Positions 41,768 through 51,097 are shown, counted from the stretch's first letter. The stretch is DNA of 64,000 nucleotides from JBPCNH01 sp051001455 (GCA_051001455.1 JBPCNH010000015.1:1-64000), one strand, 5' to 3'. A program made the numbers and translations. The notes: generated by a model not told the origin, from the letters alone.

Positions 41768-43933
41768 TTAGCTCGACGAGGCTGTCGACAGGACCGTGAG
41801 GATGTCGGTGCCGTAGCGGTCGCATTTGGTGGGCCCCATGCCGGAGATATTTGCGAGAGCCTCCATGGTCGTCGGGCGCGCCGCGGCTATCGCGGTCAGG
41901 GTCTTGTCGTGCAGGATGATGAAGGCGGGCATCTTGTCGGAGCGCGAACGTTCCAAGCGCCAGGCTTTCAAAGCCTGGACCACGGACTCGTCGGCTTCCA
42001 CCTCTTCTTCTTCGTCGATGCCGGTTTCCGGCGGGAGCAAGGGTTTGGAGACCCCGTCCACGATCACGCTTTCGCCGTAAGGGACGGTCATCGAAGCTCC
42101 CCCGTCGATCGCCACGGTGACGTCTTCGGCGCCGACCGTGGTGATGCGTCCCCGGAATCCTCCCGACAACTGAACCTCTAGAGCGACCTCCGCGACCACG
42201 CCCGAGAGTCGGCGCGCCGGGGTGCGCAACGGCGGGGATCCTCCACCGGACCTTGCAGACCGCGATGAGCTGCCGCGTCTCGAACCTGCGGGCTCGCCGG
42301 CGCCCAGCACGCCGAGCTCTCGAAGGAACCGGCTCGGTTGCTTCCGACCTCCGGCGACCCATGACAACGTCAGATAACGCTTGGCGCGCGTCAGCCCTAC
42401 ATAGAAGAGCCGGCGCTCCTCGTCGAGATTGGTGTCCACGGCGCGCCGGTACGGGATGTCACCTTCGATCACGGATGGGATGAAGACGGCTTTCCATTCG
42501 AGACCCTTCGCACGGTGCAAGGTAAGGAGGTTCACTCCCCTGCCGTCGCTCTCCGACAGGAATCTCTGCTCGAGATCCGTGACGAACTCCGCGATGGTGC
42601 GAGAACCATCGTCGAATTGTTGCGCGAGCTGGATGAAGCGCCCGAGGTCACGCTGGCGGGTCTGCTCTTCCTGACCGGCATCGCCCGCGCCGGCGGCGGA
42701 ATACCCCTCCTTTGCGGCGGCGGCCGCGACGAAGGCGGCAACCTCCGTCGTAGCACGGGCTCGTTTGAGGCGAGGTCCTAGTGAGCGACCCGCCGGCCGA
42801 GTAAGGAAGGAGCCACCCTGCACCTGATACGGGATCGCCGCCGCCGAGAGGCCTTCCTCATAGTCCTCGGACATCGCATTGATGCGATAGAGGATCGCCA
42901 TCTCCTCCCACGGCACACCCTGTTCGTGCAGGACCTTCATCTCTTCTATCAGGAAGTCGAGCTCGCGCTGGGGATCGTGGAACGCCTTCAATGTCGGCTC
43001 TGGACCGTCGGCAGCGACCGCCTGCAACATCTTCTCGGCACCCCCGAGCTGAGGTACGAGGCGGTTGGCGATGGCTACGATCTGAGGTGTCGAACGATAG
43101 TTCTCTTCCAGTCTGAAGACCCTCGTGCGAGGGAAAGCTGCAGGCATAGCGAGGAGATGATCGGGAGTAGCACCCGTGAACGAGTAGATCGACTGATAGT
43201 CGTCCCCCACCACGCAGAGGTCGTCGCGTTCACCGAGCCACATGTCGAGTAGAGACTTTTGCAAAAGGTTCACGTCCTGGTACTCGTCCACCGTGAATGC
43301 CTCGTATTGGACCCTGAAACGTTCCAGTGCGTACTCGTCATCAGCGAACATCTCTACGGTGCGCTCGAGCACGTCTTCGAAGTCCATCAACCCTTCCTGC
43401 GACTTGTCTTTCTCGTAACGCGCGAACGTGCGCGCCATGAGATCGGCCGGGATCGGGGGTTGATGGTCTCCCAAGGAATCCAGATAGGTATCTGCATGGA
43501 TCCGCTGATTACGAGCCCACTCGATCTCGGTGGCGAGATCGCCGGCCGGCTGGAAGCAATAAGGCTTCGGGAGTGAGCGCGCCAGCCGGTAGAGGATGCG
43601 ACCCTTTCCCGCCAAGACCCGCCCGGCGCGGTCCGGCGCGAAGAAACCTAATTGCCGGAGCGCCGCTGCGTGGAACGTCCGGGTGCGGACCGAAGCCACG
43701 CCCAGGGCGGCCAGCCGGCCGCTCAACTCCCCCGCCGCTTTCTTAGTGAAAGTGACCGCCAGGATCGATTCCGGACGGAAGGTTCCGGTGACGACCTGAT
43801 TCGCGATACGTCTGGTGATGGTCGTCGTTTTCCCCGTGCCGGCGCCGGCCAGGATGCACACGGGACCTCGCACCGCTTGGGCGGCCTCGGTCTGCTGCGG
43901 ATTGAGCCCTTCCAATACGTCTCTGGCGATCAC
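41768..43933 (-). CDS. UvrD/Rep-type DNA helicase with C-terminal HRDC domain (UvrD2-like)
   Basis: A 721-residue superfamily 1A helicase, ATP-driven 3'-5' on DNA. Motif I is AGAGTGKTTT (about 29-38), motif II in FTVDEYQDVN, motif III GDDYQSIYSFTGA, motif IV RLEENYRSTPQI, motif V LLTLHRAKGLEW and VI RLFYVGLTRAKR. Residues about 545-635 form a linker, and a HRDC domain ends the protein (about 650-715: AFIILHDKTLTAIAAARPTT, ISGMGPTKCDRYG). This matches mycobacterial UvrD2. Start GTG 43933 has TATCCT seven bases upstream. A DNA-repair role is expected. Confidence 0.92.
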   Translation of the reverse strand: MIARDVLEGLNPQQTEAAQAVRGPVCILAGAGTGKTTTITRRIANQVVTGTFRPESILAVTFTKKAAGELSGRLAALGVASVRTRTFHAAALRQLGFFAPDRAGRVLAGKGRILYRLARSLPKPYCFQPAGDLATEIEWARNQRIHADTYLDSLGDHQPPIPADLMARTFARYEKDKSQEGLMDFEDVLERTVEMFADDEYALERFRVQYEAFTVDEYQDVNLLQKSLLDMWLGERDDLCVVGDDYQSIYSFTGATPDHLLAMPAAFPRTRVFRLEENYRSTPQIVAIANRLVPQLGGAEKMLQAVAADGPEPTLKAFHDPQRELDFLIEEMKVLHEQGVPWEEMAILYRINAMSEDYEEGLSAAAIPYQVQGGSFLTRPAGRSLGPRLKRARATTEVAAFVAAAAAKEGYSAAGAGDAGQEEQTRQRDLGRFIQLAQQFDDGSRTIAEFVTDLEQRFLSESDGRGVNLLTLHRAKGLEWKAVFIPSVIEGDIPYRRAVDTNLDEERRLFYVGLTRAKRYLTLSWVAGGRKQPSRFLRELGVLGAGEPAGSRRGSSSRSARSGGGSPPLRTPARRLSGVVAEVALEVQLSGGFRGRITTVGAEDVTVAIDGGASMTVPYGESVIVDGVSKPLLPPETGIDEEEEVEADESVVQALKAWRLERSRSDKMPAFIILHDKTLTAIAAARPTTMEALANISGMGPTKCDRYGTDILTVLSTASSS

Positions 43934-43940
43934 GCGAGCG

Positions 43941-43946
43941 AGGATA
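43941..43946 (-). promoter_or_regulatory. -10 box of the HRDC helicase gene (leaderless type)
   Basis: TATCCT on the minus strand, seven bases before GTG 43933. Confidence 0.45.
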
Positions 43947-43985
43947 GTGCGCTCTTGCGACCCCCCTGGGGCCTTGCAGGAAGAT

Positions 43986-45308
43986 CTACTTCGAGCGCGT
44001 CTTTCCTTCGACCGCGAGCAACGGACGGTTGCCGGTGGTGCTGTCGTAGAAGGACATCGCCACCCTCCCGTCCGGGAAGATGGTCACCGTCTCGAAGTCG
44101 AACCTGATACTTGCTCCGACGCCGGATGCACCGTCAAGATCCCCCAGTCCTACCTTGTTGAACCTCAGCAGCTTCGCCTCGTTCTTCTTGATGTCGAACT
44201 TGTACAAGAGATCCGCGTCGGCGCTCGCCTTCGAGTTGTGGGCATGGATCGCGACTGCCGCGATACCGATCTGCTTGTGCGCTCGGAAGTCGATCTCCTC
44301 GATCTCGTGTTCGCGCGGGAGGGAGACCTTCGTCGAGGTCCAGCTCTTCCCGCCGTTGGTCGAGATCCGGTACAAGAAGCCGCCGGGTTCCGGGATCACG
44401 TTGTGGATGCGGCCCGCAGAGTCCACCTGGAAACGTCCCTGCAGGTTGCCCTCATAGGTACTCCATTTCCCGAAGTCGCCCTCGAAGACTCCCCAGTTAG
44501 ACGACTGCCCTATGGCGGGGGCGTCCGGCCGAGCGAGCATGCGACCCACTCCGAGAGGGGTCATGCCCGAGTTGCTGTTGGGCTGGATCCAATCCATCTC
44601 GCGATGCGGCTCGGCCGTGAGCGTGTCGGTGGTCCCCCCGAAGATCGCCTGCTGGGCGTACTTGCTGTCCACGGTGTCGTAGTTCAGTCCGTCCGTCGAG
44701 AAGAACCACACCTCTTTGGCTGGCCACGCTCCCTTGATGAACGAAACGTAAGGAACGGTCTCGCCGAGGACGGTGACCGGCCCGGGAACGACCCCGATCC
44801 ATTCGCGGTCGTAGAAGGGCACATGCACCGGCATCTCTGCGTAGAGCCATTTCTCCTGCGCGGCGTCGTACTTGAAGCTCAGAAGGTGATCCCCCGAATA
44901 CGGATCCCACTGGACCCCGACGATGTCCCCGCCGGGCGCTGCGGAGATGGCTCCTTCGCCGTTGACCAGCGGGGTGAGAGGCCTCACCTGCTCCCACGTT
45001 TTGCCGCGGTCGGCCGTCACGTTGATGTAACTGCCGCCGAAGTCGTAGAGATTGCCGGCTTTATCGGTCGTCAGATAGTTCTCGCAGCAGTTCCCCGTCG
45101 ACTGGAAGATCCTCCAATCGGTCTCGATCGGCTTCGGCTTACGCCCACCATGGTCGATGCCTGGAAAAGTCTTTACCTCGCTCGGGAAATCGGCCGGGAT
45201 GACGTTGGCCTCGAGGTTCGGCGGAGCGGTCGCGGCCGCCGGAAGAGAGGCGAACGATAGAACGAGCGAGAGCGCGACGAGCGGACGGAGACGGCGCCAC
45301 AGGGTCAT
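43986..45308 (-). CDS. Secreted sialidase-like (BNR-repeat) beta-propeller protein
   Basis: A 440-residue exported protein. The signal peptide is at 1-27 (LVALSLVLSFASLPAAATA). The mature protein contains Asp-box-like motifs of sialidase/exo-alpha propellers: TADRGKTWEQV and STNGGKSWTST (SxDxGxxW type), and many short strands with aromatic residues. I do not see the catalytic Arg triad clearly, so sialidase activity is not claimed; it may be a binding or structural propeller. ATG 45308 is chosen because the signal peptide starts there; the 40 codons upstream lack coding character. The region between it and trpA (45309-45503) shows no gene. Confidence 0.72.
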   Translation of the reverse strand: MTLWRRLRPLVALSLVLSFASLPAAATAPPNLEANVIPADFPSEVKTFPGIDHGGRKPKPIETDWRIFQSTGNCCENYLTTDKAGNLYDFGGSYINVTADRGKTWEQVRPLTPLVNGEGAISAAPGGDIVGVQWDPYSGDHLLSFKYDAAQEKWLYAEMPVHVPFYDREWIGVVPGPVTVLGETVPYVSFIKGAWPAKEVWFFSTDGLNYDTVDSKYAQQAIFGGTTDTLTAEPHREMDWIQPNSNSGMTPLGVGRMLARPDAPAIGQSSNWGVFEGDFGKWSTYEGNLQGRFQVDSAGRIHNVIPEPGGFLYRISTNGGKSWTSTKVSLPREHEIEEIDFRAHKQIGIAAVAIHAHNSKASADADLLYKFDIKKNEAKLLRFNKVGLGDLDGASGVGASIRFDFETVTIFPDGRVAMSFYDSTTGNRPLLAVEGKTRSK

Positions 45309-45503
45309 GAACCAACGATTCGCCGTACGACGGACGAGTCCTCCCCTAACGGGGCCTGCCGCGTTTCTGGATCCGAACCTGGCGCATAACCCATCTCCCC
45401 GACAGAAAATGCCAGTTGCTAGATGCAACGTTACCTACCCATCGCCGGCGAACCCGGATTTCTTTAGGGAATATGACTCCGCAGTTCTGCTTAGGTGGCG
45501 GGC

Positions 45504-46277
45504 TCAGCCGTCGAGTGCGACACGCATGCCGGCGACGAGGGCGCCTGCTGCCGCCGCGCCGTCTTCGAGAGCGACCCGCACCACCGCGCTGCCCACGACC
45601 ACGCCGTCCGCGATCATGGCGGCGGCGGCGGCTTGAGCCGCGTCGCTGATGCCGATGCCGATCAATACGGGAGCATCTGTCGCAACGCGGATCCTCCTCA
45701 CCACTTCGGCAGCGGAGGAAGCGAGTGAGTCCCGCGCCCCGGTAACGCCCAGTGAAGACACCGCGTAAACGAACCCCGTTGCGGTCGCCGAGATCGCGGC
45801 GACGCGCTCCGGTGACGAGGTCGGTGCGACGAGCGGTATCCAGGCGATGCCTACCTCTGCCGCGGCACGTCGCAGTGCTTCGGACTCTTCCATCGGTAGG
45901 TCCGGAACGATGAGGCCCCGGGTCCCCGCGTCCGCAGCCCGCCGGCAGAACTCGGACTCACCGATGCGATGGATCGGGTTGTAATACGTCATCACGATGC
46001 GCGGGGGGTCGGCCTGCTGCGCCCCCGCCAACTCCAGCGCATCGAGTGGCCCGATACCGGCACGTATCACTCGTTCACCGGCCGCGGCGATCACCGGTCC
46101 ATCCATCAAAGGGTCCGAGAACGGAAGCCCGACCTCGATGGCATCGGCACCGGCGGCGACGGCTCGATAGACCTCGGGGAAGGAATCCTTGTCGGGGATA
46201 CCCGTCATCAGGTAGGGCACCAGCAGTTTCCTCCCGCTACCACGCAGCGCCTCGAGGTGGGCTAGCAGTTCGGTCAC
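45504..46277 (-). CDS. trpA: Tryptophan synthase alpha chain
   Basis: A 257-residue TIM barrel cleaving indole-glycerol phosphate to indole and glyceraldehyde 3-phosphate. The catalytic Glu is in AIEVGLPFSDPLMDGP, with Asp two motifs on (SDPLMDGP). The YYNPI, GLIVPDLPMEES and PTSSPERVA segments are standard, as is the phosphate loop GIGISDAAQA. Start GTG 46277 overlaps the trpB stop (GTGA); the frame is open far upstream inside trpB but without meaning there. It forms an alpha2beta2 complex with TrpB. Confidence 0.95.
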   Translation of the reverse strand: MTELLAHLEALRGSGRKLLVPYLMTGIPDKDSFPEVYRAVAAGADAIEVGLPFSDPLMDGPVIAAAGERVIRAGIGPLDALELAGAQQADPPRIVMTYYNPIHRIGESEFCRRAADAGTRGLIVPDLPMEESEALRRAAAEVGIAWIPLVAPTSSPERVAAISATATGFVYAVSSLGVTGARDSLASSAAEVVRRIRVATDAPVLIGIGISDAAQAAAAAMIADGVVVGSAVVRVALEDGAAAAGALVAGMRVALDG

Positions 46278-47449
46278 TTGCCCAGCACCCGGGCGATCGT
46301 CGCGACGTCCTTGTCTCCCCTGCCCGAGAGGCCGACCAGGATGACGCCGTCCGAGCGACCGGCGCGCAGCACGTAAGCGAGTGCGTGTGAGGACTCGAGT
46401 GCCGGAAGGATGCCCTCCGTTGCGGCCAGAACCTCGAAGGCGGCCACGGCTTCGTCGTCGTCGACGGCCTCGTAGCGAGCTCGTTTGGTCGTCGCTAACC
46501 ATGCATGCTCGGGCCCGACCCCGGGATAGTCGAGGCCGGCAGAGATCGAATGAGCCTCCGCTATCAGGCCGTCGGCGTCCTGCAGCAAGAGTGAGCGTGC
46601 ACCGTGGAGGATGCCGGGCTCACCGGCGATGATCGACGCGCCGTGTCGCCGGTCGAGCCCTTCCCCGGCGGCTTCTACGCCGGTGAGCACTACATCGTCG
46701 CGGTAGAAAGCTCGGAAGAGCCCTATGGCGTTGGAACCCCCTCCCACGCATGCCACTACCTCGTCGGGAAGCACTCCGGTCAGTGCGAGCACCTGCTCGC
46801 GCGCCTCGTTGCCGATCACGGACTGGAGGCTTGCCACCAGCTCCGGATAAGGGTGCGGCCCCACGACCGAACCGATCACGTAATGCGTCGATTCGACGTT
46901 CGTCACCCAATCACGCAGAGCCTCGTTGATGGCGTCCTTCAACGTGCTCGAGCCCGCCTTCACCGGTACCACGGTGGCGCCCAGCATCTCCATCCGTACG
47001 ACGTTCAGGTTCTGTCGCTCGACGTCGGTAGCTCCCATATAGACGACGCACGGCAATCCGAAGTAAGCGGCTGCAGCGGCCGTTGCGACACCGTGCTGAC
47101 CGGCTCCGGTCTCCGCGATGATGCGCGATTTCCCCATCCGTTTGGCGAGGAGTACCTGGCCGAGGGTGTTGTTGATCTTGTGCGCGCCGGTGTGGGCTAG
47201 GTCCTCACGCTTCAGAAGCACACGGCATCCGACCCGTTCGGAGAAACGCTCGGCGTCGTAGAGCGGCGTCGGTCGTCCCACGACATCGGTCAGGAGCCCT
47301 GTCAACTCGGCATCGAACCCCGCGTCGGCGCGTGCCGACTCCCAGGCGCGCTCGAGCTCATCGAGGGCCCCCATCAATGCCTCGGGGACGTAGCGGCCAC
47401 CGAACTCACCGAAGCGGCCGCGCTCGTCGGGCATCTCCCGGCCGCTCAT
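46274..47449 (-). CDS. trpB: Tryptophan synthase beta chain
   Basis: A 391-residue PLP enzyme joining indole and serine. The PLP lysine is in GAHKINNTLGQVLL (about residue 90), the GAGQHGVATAAAAA and CVGGGSNAIGLF (phosphate-binding) motifs are present, and EGILPALESSHAL ends the core. The sequence fits TrpB1, the partner of TrpA, rather than the TrpB2 group. The start overlaps the trpC stop by four bases, and the C-terminus overlaps trpA. Confidence 0.96.
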   Translation of the reverse strand: MSGREMPDERGRFGEFGGRYVPEALMGALDELERAWESARADAGFDAELTGLLTDVVGRPTPLYDAERFSERVGCRVLLKREDLAHTGAHKINNTLGQVLLAKRMGKSRIIAETGAGQHGVATAAAAAYFGLPCVVYMGATDVERQNLNVVRMEMLGATVVPVKAGSSTLKDAINEALRDWVTNVESTHYVIGSVVGPHPYPELVASLQSVIGNEAREQVLALTGVLPDEVVACVGGGSNAIGLFRAFYRDDVVLTGVEAAGEGLDRRHGASIIAGEPGILHGARSLLLQDADGLIAEAHSISAGLDYPGVGPEHAWLATTKRARYEAVDDDEAVAAFEVLAATEGILPALESSHALAYVLRAGRSDGVILVGLSGRGDKDVATIARVLGK

Positions 47450-48216
47450 CGTCCCAACAGCTCTCTGATCTTCGCGGCCGGGTCGGGAGCGGTGATTATC
47501 GACTCCCCGACCAGAATCGCATGAGCACCCGCAGCGCCCAGCTCCTCCACCTCGCGTCTCGTCGAGACACCCGAGAGCGATACGACCGTGACCTCGCCGG
47601 GGATCGACGGCGAGAGCGCGGCGGTGCGTTCACGGTCCACCTCGAAGGTCTCTAGGTCGCGGTGATTGATGCCCACCACCCGGGCCCCGATCGCTAGGGC
47701 CCGTGTCAGGTCGTCCTCGTCGAAGACCTCGACGAGTGCATCCATCCCCAACGCTCCACAGATCCGCAGCAGCTCTTCGGCTTCGTCGCCCAGGATGCGC
47801 ATGATGAGCAGAACGGCATCAGCCCCGAAAGCCCTCGCTTCGAAGATCTGGAAGGGATCGATGATGAAGTCCTTACGGAGCACCGGGAGACCCGCAGCGC
47901 GCGCTGCGGCGAGATCGTCGAGGGACCCCTTGAAGCTGTCGGGCTCGGTCAACACGGAGATGGCCACAGCCCCTCCGGCCGCGTAAGCAACAGCCGTTCG
48001 TCTGGCCTCGAGATCCAGATCGAGTTCGCCGCCGGCCGGGGTCGCTCGCTTGATCTCTGCGATCAGGGTGGGTTCACTACGCCGCAGCGCAGCAGCGAAA
48101 CCCCGCGGTTCCTCGGCCGCGACGACCCGCTGCTCCAACACCTCTTCGGTCACGTTGATCTTGGCAGCGTCTACCCGCGCGCGGGTCGAGACGAGCAGAT
48201 CGGCTAAGAACGACAT
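47446..48216 (-). CDS. trpC: Indole-3-glycerol-phosphate synthase
   Basis: A 256-residue TIM barrel that closes the indole ring of CdRP. Typical blocks are LIAEIKRATPAGG, VLTEPDSFKGSLDDL, LRKDFIIDPFQIFEA, DAVLLIMRIL, VEVFDEDDLTRAL and VGINHRDLETFEVD. Normally this family has KRRSPS; here it is KRATPAGG. No trpF lies next to it. ATG 48216 is seven bases from TAACCT, so trpCBA may start its own leaderless message. The three genes are tightly overlapped. Confidence 0.95.
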   Translation of the reverse strand: MSFLADLLVSTRARVDAAKINVTEEVLEQRVVAAEEPRGFAAALRRSEPTLIAEIKRATPAGGELDLDLEARRTAVAYAAGGAVAISVLTEPDSFKGSLDDLAAARAAGLPVLRKDFIIDPFQIFEARAFGADAVLLIMRILGDEAEELLRICGALGMDALVEVFDEDDLTRALAIGARVVGINHRDLETFEVDRERTAALSPSIPGEVTVVSLSGVSTRREVEELGAAGAHAILVGESIITAPDPAAKIRELLGR

Positions 48217-48223
48217 GGCGATG

Positions 48224-48229
48224 AGGTTA
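48224..48229 (-). promoter_or_regulatory. -10 box of trpCBA (leaderless type), over the stop codon of the upstream gene
   Basis: TAACCT on the minus strand, seven bases before ATG 48216, using the TAA stop of the peptidase-like lipoprotein gene. Confidence 0.4.
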
Positions 48230-48988
48230 TAGGCCGAGGTTCGCCAGAAACTCCAGCAGCAGCGCCCCGACCTCTTCCGGCTCGCCGGATACCACCACGC
48301 GCCTTAGTCCGGCCTCCGAGAAAACGTCGGGATCGGGAAGTCGCGCTTCGGCAAGCCCGGCTCCATCCGACGGACCCAACAGAACCTCATTGGCGTCTCC
48401 TGCTACCGCCAGCGGCTCGCCGTCCGAGATGTCGCCCAGCTGCACGATCAAGGGCTTCTCCTGCTCGTCGATGAGGAAGCGCGCCAGCCGGCGGGACCCG
48501 AGGTGACCGCCCTGAAGATTCGTGAACTCCGCGCCCAGAGCCGTGAACGCGACCTTGTGGTCGGGCGCGGACGCAGTGAGCGCCCGGGCAAGCTCGAGGA
48601 ACGTGCCGAGAGCCAAAGACTCAGCGGGTGCACCAGGGCCCGTCCCGTACGGCACCACCACCATCGCCACGGTCTCGCCGCCGAAAGGGCGTCCGATGAC
48701 GTTGGTCGAATTCGCCAGGTTCGCGACGGGAACCGCGTCAAGCCGCGCGATGTAGCCGCTCCTCTGTAGCGTCCCGAGGATGTATGAGGCTGCACCCTGC
48801 TCTTCAGCCGAACCGGCGGGGCGGTCCGGGATCTCCTGATCGAACTGAGACGCTTGGTTGCGCGCGGCACTTCCTTCGAAGTGAGAAGGACCCTCCACCT
48901 CCGGAGCCCGCGGGGCGGGAGATGTATCCGAGCACGCGCTCGTACCCAGGACGAGCGCGATCGAGAGGACAACCGAGAACTTCAACAC
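48227..48988 (-). CDS. M28-peptidase-like lipoprotein without visible zinc site
   Basis: A 253-residue exported protein. GTG 48988 starts a lipoprotein-type signal (SVVLSIALVLGTSAC, Cys19). The mature part follows the plan of M28 aminopeptidases: FDQEIPDRPAGSAEEQGAAS then YILGTLQRSGY, NVIGRPFG, AESLALGTFLELARALTAS and FTALGAEFTNLQGGHLGSRR. However, the metal-binding HxD segment (normally GAHYDS) is replaced by VVPYGTGPG, and the downstream Asp/His ligands are not seen. It is probably a non-catalytic relative. A start at 49030 would run into the divergent PRC gene. It lies just upstream of trpC on the same strand. Confidence 0.65.
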   Translation of the reverse strand: MLKFSVVLSIALVLGTSACSDTSPAPRAPEVEGPSHFEGSAARNQASQFDQEIPDRPAGSAEEQGAASYILGTLQRSGYIARLDAVPVANLANSTNVIGRPFGGETVAMVVVPYGTGPGAPAESLALGTFLELARALTASAPDHKVAFTALGAEFTNLQGGHLGSRRLARFLIDEQEKPLIVQLGDISDGEPLAVAGDANEVLLGPSDGAGLAEARLPDPDVFSEAGLRRVVVSGEPEEVGALLLEFLANLGL

Positions 48989-48993
48989 GCGCC

Positions 48994-49000
48994 TAGTATG
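48994..49000. promoter_or_regulatory. Shared two-way -10 element
   Basis: TAGTATG on plus, CATACTA on minus. TAGTAT lies six bases before GTG 49006 (PRC gene), and CATACT six bases before GTG 48988 (peptidase-like gene). Two leaderless promoters would overlap almost completely, so firing of one should exclude the other at that moment. Confidence 0.5.
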
Positions 49001-49005
49001 AGCCG

Positions 49006-49269
49006 GTGAGCGAGACACGGCCGGTCTCATGGATGGCCATCACCCCCGGCACCCCCGTGGTTGCCGCCGACGGCCACGCCATAGGCGAGGTGACCGAGGT
49101 CGTTGCCGACCGGGAGAAAGACATCTTCTCTGGATTGGTCTTCCGGCCGGGCGTGCTCGACGGCGAGCGCTTCATCCCGGGTGACGCTGTGACCGAGATC
49201 ACCCGCGAGAAGGTCCGGCTGAACATCGCCGCCGCGGACGCCGAGGCCCTGGAGCGCTACGAGCCCTAG
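49006..49269 (+). CDS. PRC-barrel domain protein
   Basis: An 87-residue soluble protein made of one PRC-barrel-like domain (TPVVAADGHAIGEVTEVVAD, FRPGVLDGERFIPGDAV, VTEITREKVRLNI). PRC barrels occur in the photosynthetic reaction centre H subunit and in the RNA-processing protein RimM; small stand-alone actinobacterial versions have no known job. GTG 49006 is placed by the -10 six bases upstream. It sits on the opposite strand between trpE and trpC, and its TAG stop shares the palindrome CTAG with the trpE stop. Confidence 0.75.
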   Translation: MSETRPVSWMAITPGTPVVAADGHAIGEVTEVVADREKDIFSGLVFRPGVLDGERFIPGDAVTEITREKVRLNIAAADAEALERYEP

Positions 49270-50762
49270 ATCGAGAAACGGGCGGAGATGGCAGCCGCGC
49301 GAAGCAGCGCTTCTGCCTTGCTCCGGGTCTCGTCTGCTTCCGCCTGAGGATCGGAATCGGCGACGATACCGGCTCCGGCCTGAACGTACGCTTTGCCCCC
49401 CACCGCCACGATGGTCCTGATCGTGATGCAGGTATCTATGTTCCCGGAGAAGTCGAAGTAGCCGACGATCCCGGCATAGGGGCCCCGCCTGGTCACCTCT
49501 ACCGAGTCGATGATCTGCATAGCTCGGACCTTCGGCGCGCCCGAGACGGTTCCGGCCGGGAAACAGGCAGTCAATGCATCGAAAGGCGTCTTATCGGCGG
49601 CGAGGGTGCCAATGACGCTGGACACGAGATGCATCACGTGCGAGTACCTCTCGACCACCATCAGCTCGGGGACCGCCACAGACCCGTACCGGGCTACCCG
49701 TCCAACATCGTTGCGCGCCAGATCCACCAGCATCACGTGTTCGGCACGCTCTTTCTCATCCGCACGCAGATCGGCCTCGAGGGCGAGGTCTTCCGTCTCG
49801 TCCTGGCCGCGTCTGCGGGTGCCGGCGATCGGCCGAGTAACGATGGCATCACCCGTCACCCGCACTAGAGGTTCGGGCGAAGAACCTGCAAGCTCGAAGG
49901 CGGGGTGGGTCGAGCTTCCTCCGAACCGCAAGAAATACATGTAGGGGCTGGGATTGAGGGTCCTGAGCGCACGGTACGCGCCGAAGGGCGAACCCGGCAG
50001 CTCGGCCTCGAAGCGCCGCGCCGGCACGGCTTGGAAGACATCGCCCGCATAGATGTGTTCCCTGACCTTCTCGACCCAGCGGGCATACTCGGCGTCATCT
50101 ACCTGCGAGGAGAAGATGGTCTTCACCTCCGGAGCCGGATCTGCCGTCGTCGGCCGGAGCGGAGCGCTCAGCCGCTCCACCACCTCGTCACACCTCTCGA
50201 TGGCATCCCGATAAGCCCGATCCAGATCACCGCGGATCGGAACGTTGGTGATCACGGTCGCCTTCTGCAGCAGATGGTCGAAGACCACGAAGGTCCGGGT
50301 CAGCAACAGAGCGAGGTCCGGCAATCCCAGATCATCCGGTGGACCGGGGGGCAGACTCTCGAGCTCTCTCACGGCGTCGTAACCCACATACCCGACCGCC
50401 CCGCCGTGCAGAGGAGGCAGACCCGGCAACTCCGGAGCATCGAAGGCGGCGAGGAGCCGCCGTACGTAGGCAAGCGGCGGCTCGCCCGCCTGCGGCGGCA
50501 CCGGCGGATCCCCTTCTACCGAGACAACCCCGTCCTTGGCCTTGATGACCCCGAACGCGTCGCCGCCGATGAACGAGTAGCGAGCCCAGCGCTCGCCGCC
50601 CTCCACGCTCTCGAGCAAGAACGCGTTCGGGTCTGGAGCCAGCTGCAGGAATGCCGCGACCGGAGTCAGCAGATCATTCATCACGTCCCGCCACACCGGC
50701 ACGACCGAATGGCGACCCGCTAGATCGAGGAACTGCTCGCGCTCGGGATGATGCAGGGTCAC
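49266..50762 (-). CDS. trpE: Anthranilate synthase component I
   Basis: A 498-residue chorismate-using enzyme that forms anthranilate with ammonia from TrpG. The C-terminal chorismate domain has SPEPLVRVTGDAIVTRPIAG, DLARNDVGRVARYGSV and FPAGTVSGAPKVRAM, with a normal YAGIVGYFDFSGN segment. The N-terminal LLESVEGGERWARYSFIG is the feedback tryptophan site region (LLES). It is trpE rather than pabB by length and the LLESVE motif. trpG and trpD are not in the window. Its ATG overlaps the hisI stop, joining it to the his operon. Confidence 0.95.
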   Translation of the reverse strand: MTLHHPEREQFLDLAGRHSVVPVWRDVMNDLLTPVAAFLQLAPDPNAFLLESVEGGERWARYSFIGGDAFGVIKAKDGVVSVEGDPPVPPQAGEPPLAYVRRLLAAFDAPELPGLPPLHGGAVGYVGYDAVRELESLPPGPPDDLGLPDLALLLTRTFVVFDHLLQKATVITNVPIRGDLDRAYRDAIERCDEVVERLSAPLRPTTADPAPEVKTIFSSQVDDAEYARWVEKVREHIYAGDVFQAVPARRFEAELPGSPFGAYRALRTLNPSPYMYFLRFGGSSTHPAFELAGSSPEPLVRVTGDAIVTRPIAGTRRRGQDETEDLALEADLRADEKERAEHVMLVDLARNDVGRVARYGSVAVPELMVVERYSHVMHLVSSVIGTLAADKTPFDALTACFPAGTVSGAPKVRAMQIIDSVEVTRRGPYAGIVGYFDFSGNIDTCITIRTIVAVGGKAYVQAGAGIVADSDPQAEADETRSKAEALLRAAAISARFSI

Positions 50763-51097
50763 CCCTGGGGTCCGCCGAGCGTTCGATAGAAACAGCTTCG
50801 CTCACCGGTATGGCACGCCGGTCCGTCCGCATCGACAAGCATGAGCAAGGCGTCCTCATCGCAGTCGTATCGCACCTCGCGGACATGCTGCAGATTGCCG
50901 GATGTCGCACCCTTGTTCCAATATTCCTGCCGCGAGCGGCTCCAGAACCAGGTCGTGCCGCCCGCAAGCGTGCGGCGTACGGCTTCGGCATCACACCACG
51001 CGAGCATCAACACCTCTCCCGAGGACGCGTCCTGCACGATCGCGGGCAGGAGACCACGCTCATCGAATCTCAGGTCCTCGACCCGAGGAAAGCTCAC
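50759..51097 (-). CDS. hisI: Phosphoribosyl-AMP cyclohydrolase
   Basis: A 112-residue zinc enzyme of the third histidine step. Family blocks are VLMLAWCDAEAV, TWFWSRSRQEYWNKGATSGN, DCDEDALLMLV and the second Cys segment CHTGERSCFYR. It is the stand-alone cyclohydrolase without a HisE (pyrophosphohydrolase) part, as in actinobacteria, so hisE must lie elsewhere. Overlaps both neighbours by four bases (peptidase gene upstream, trpE downstream). Confidence 0.95.
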   Translation of the reverse strand: MSFPRVEDLRFDERGLLPAIVQDASSGEVLMLAWCDAEAVRRTLAGGTTWFWSRSRQEYWNKGATSGNLQHVREVRYDCDEDALLMLVDADGPACHTGERSCFYRTLGGPQG

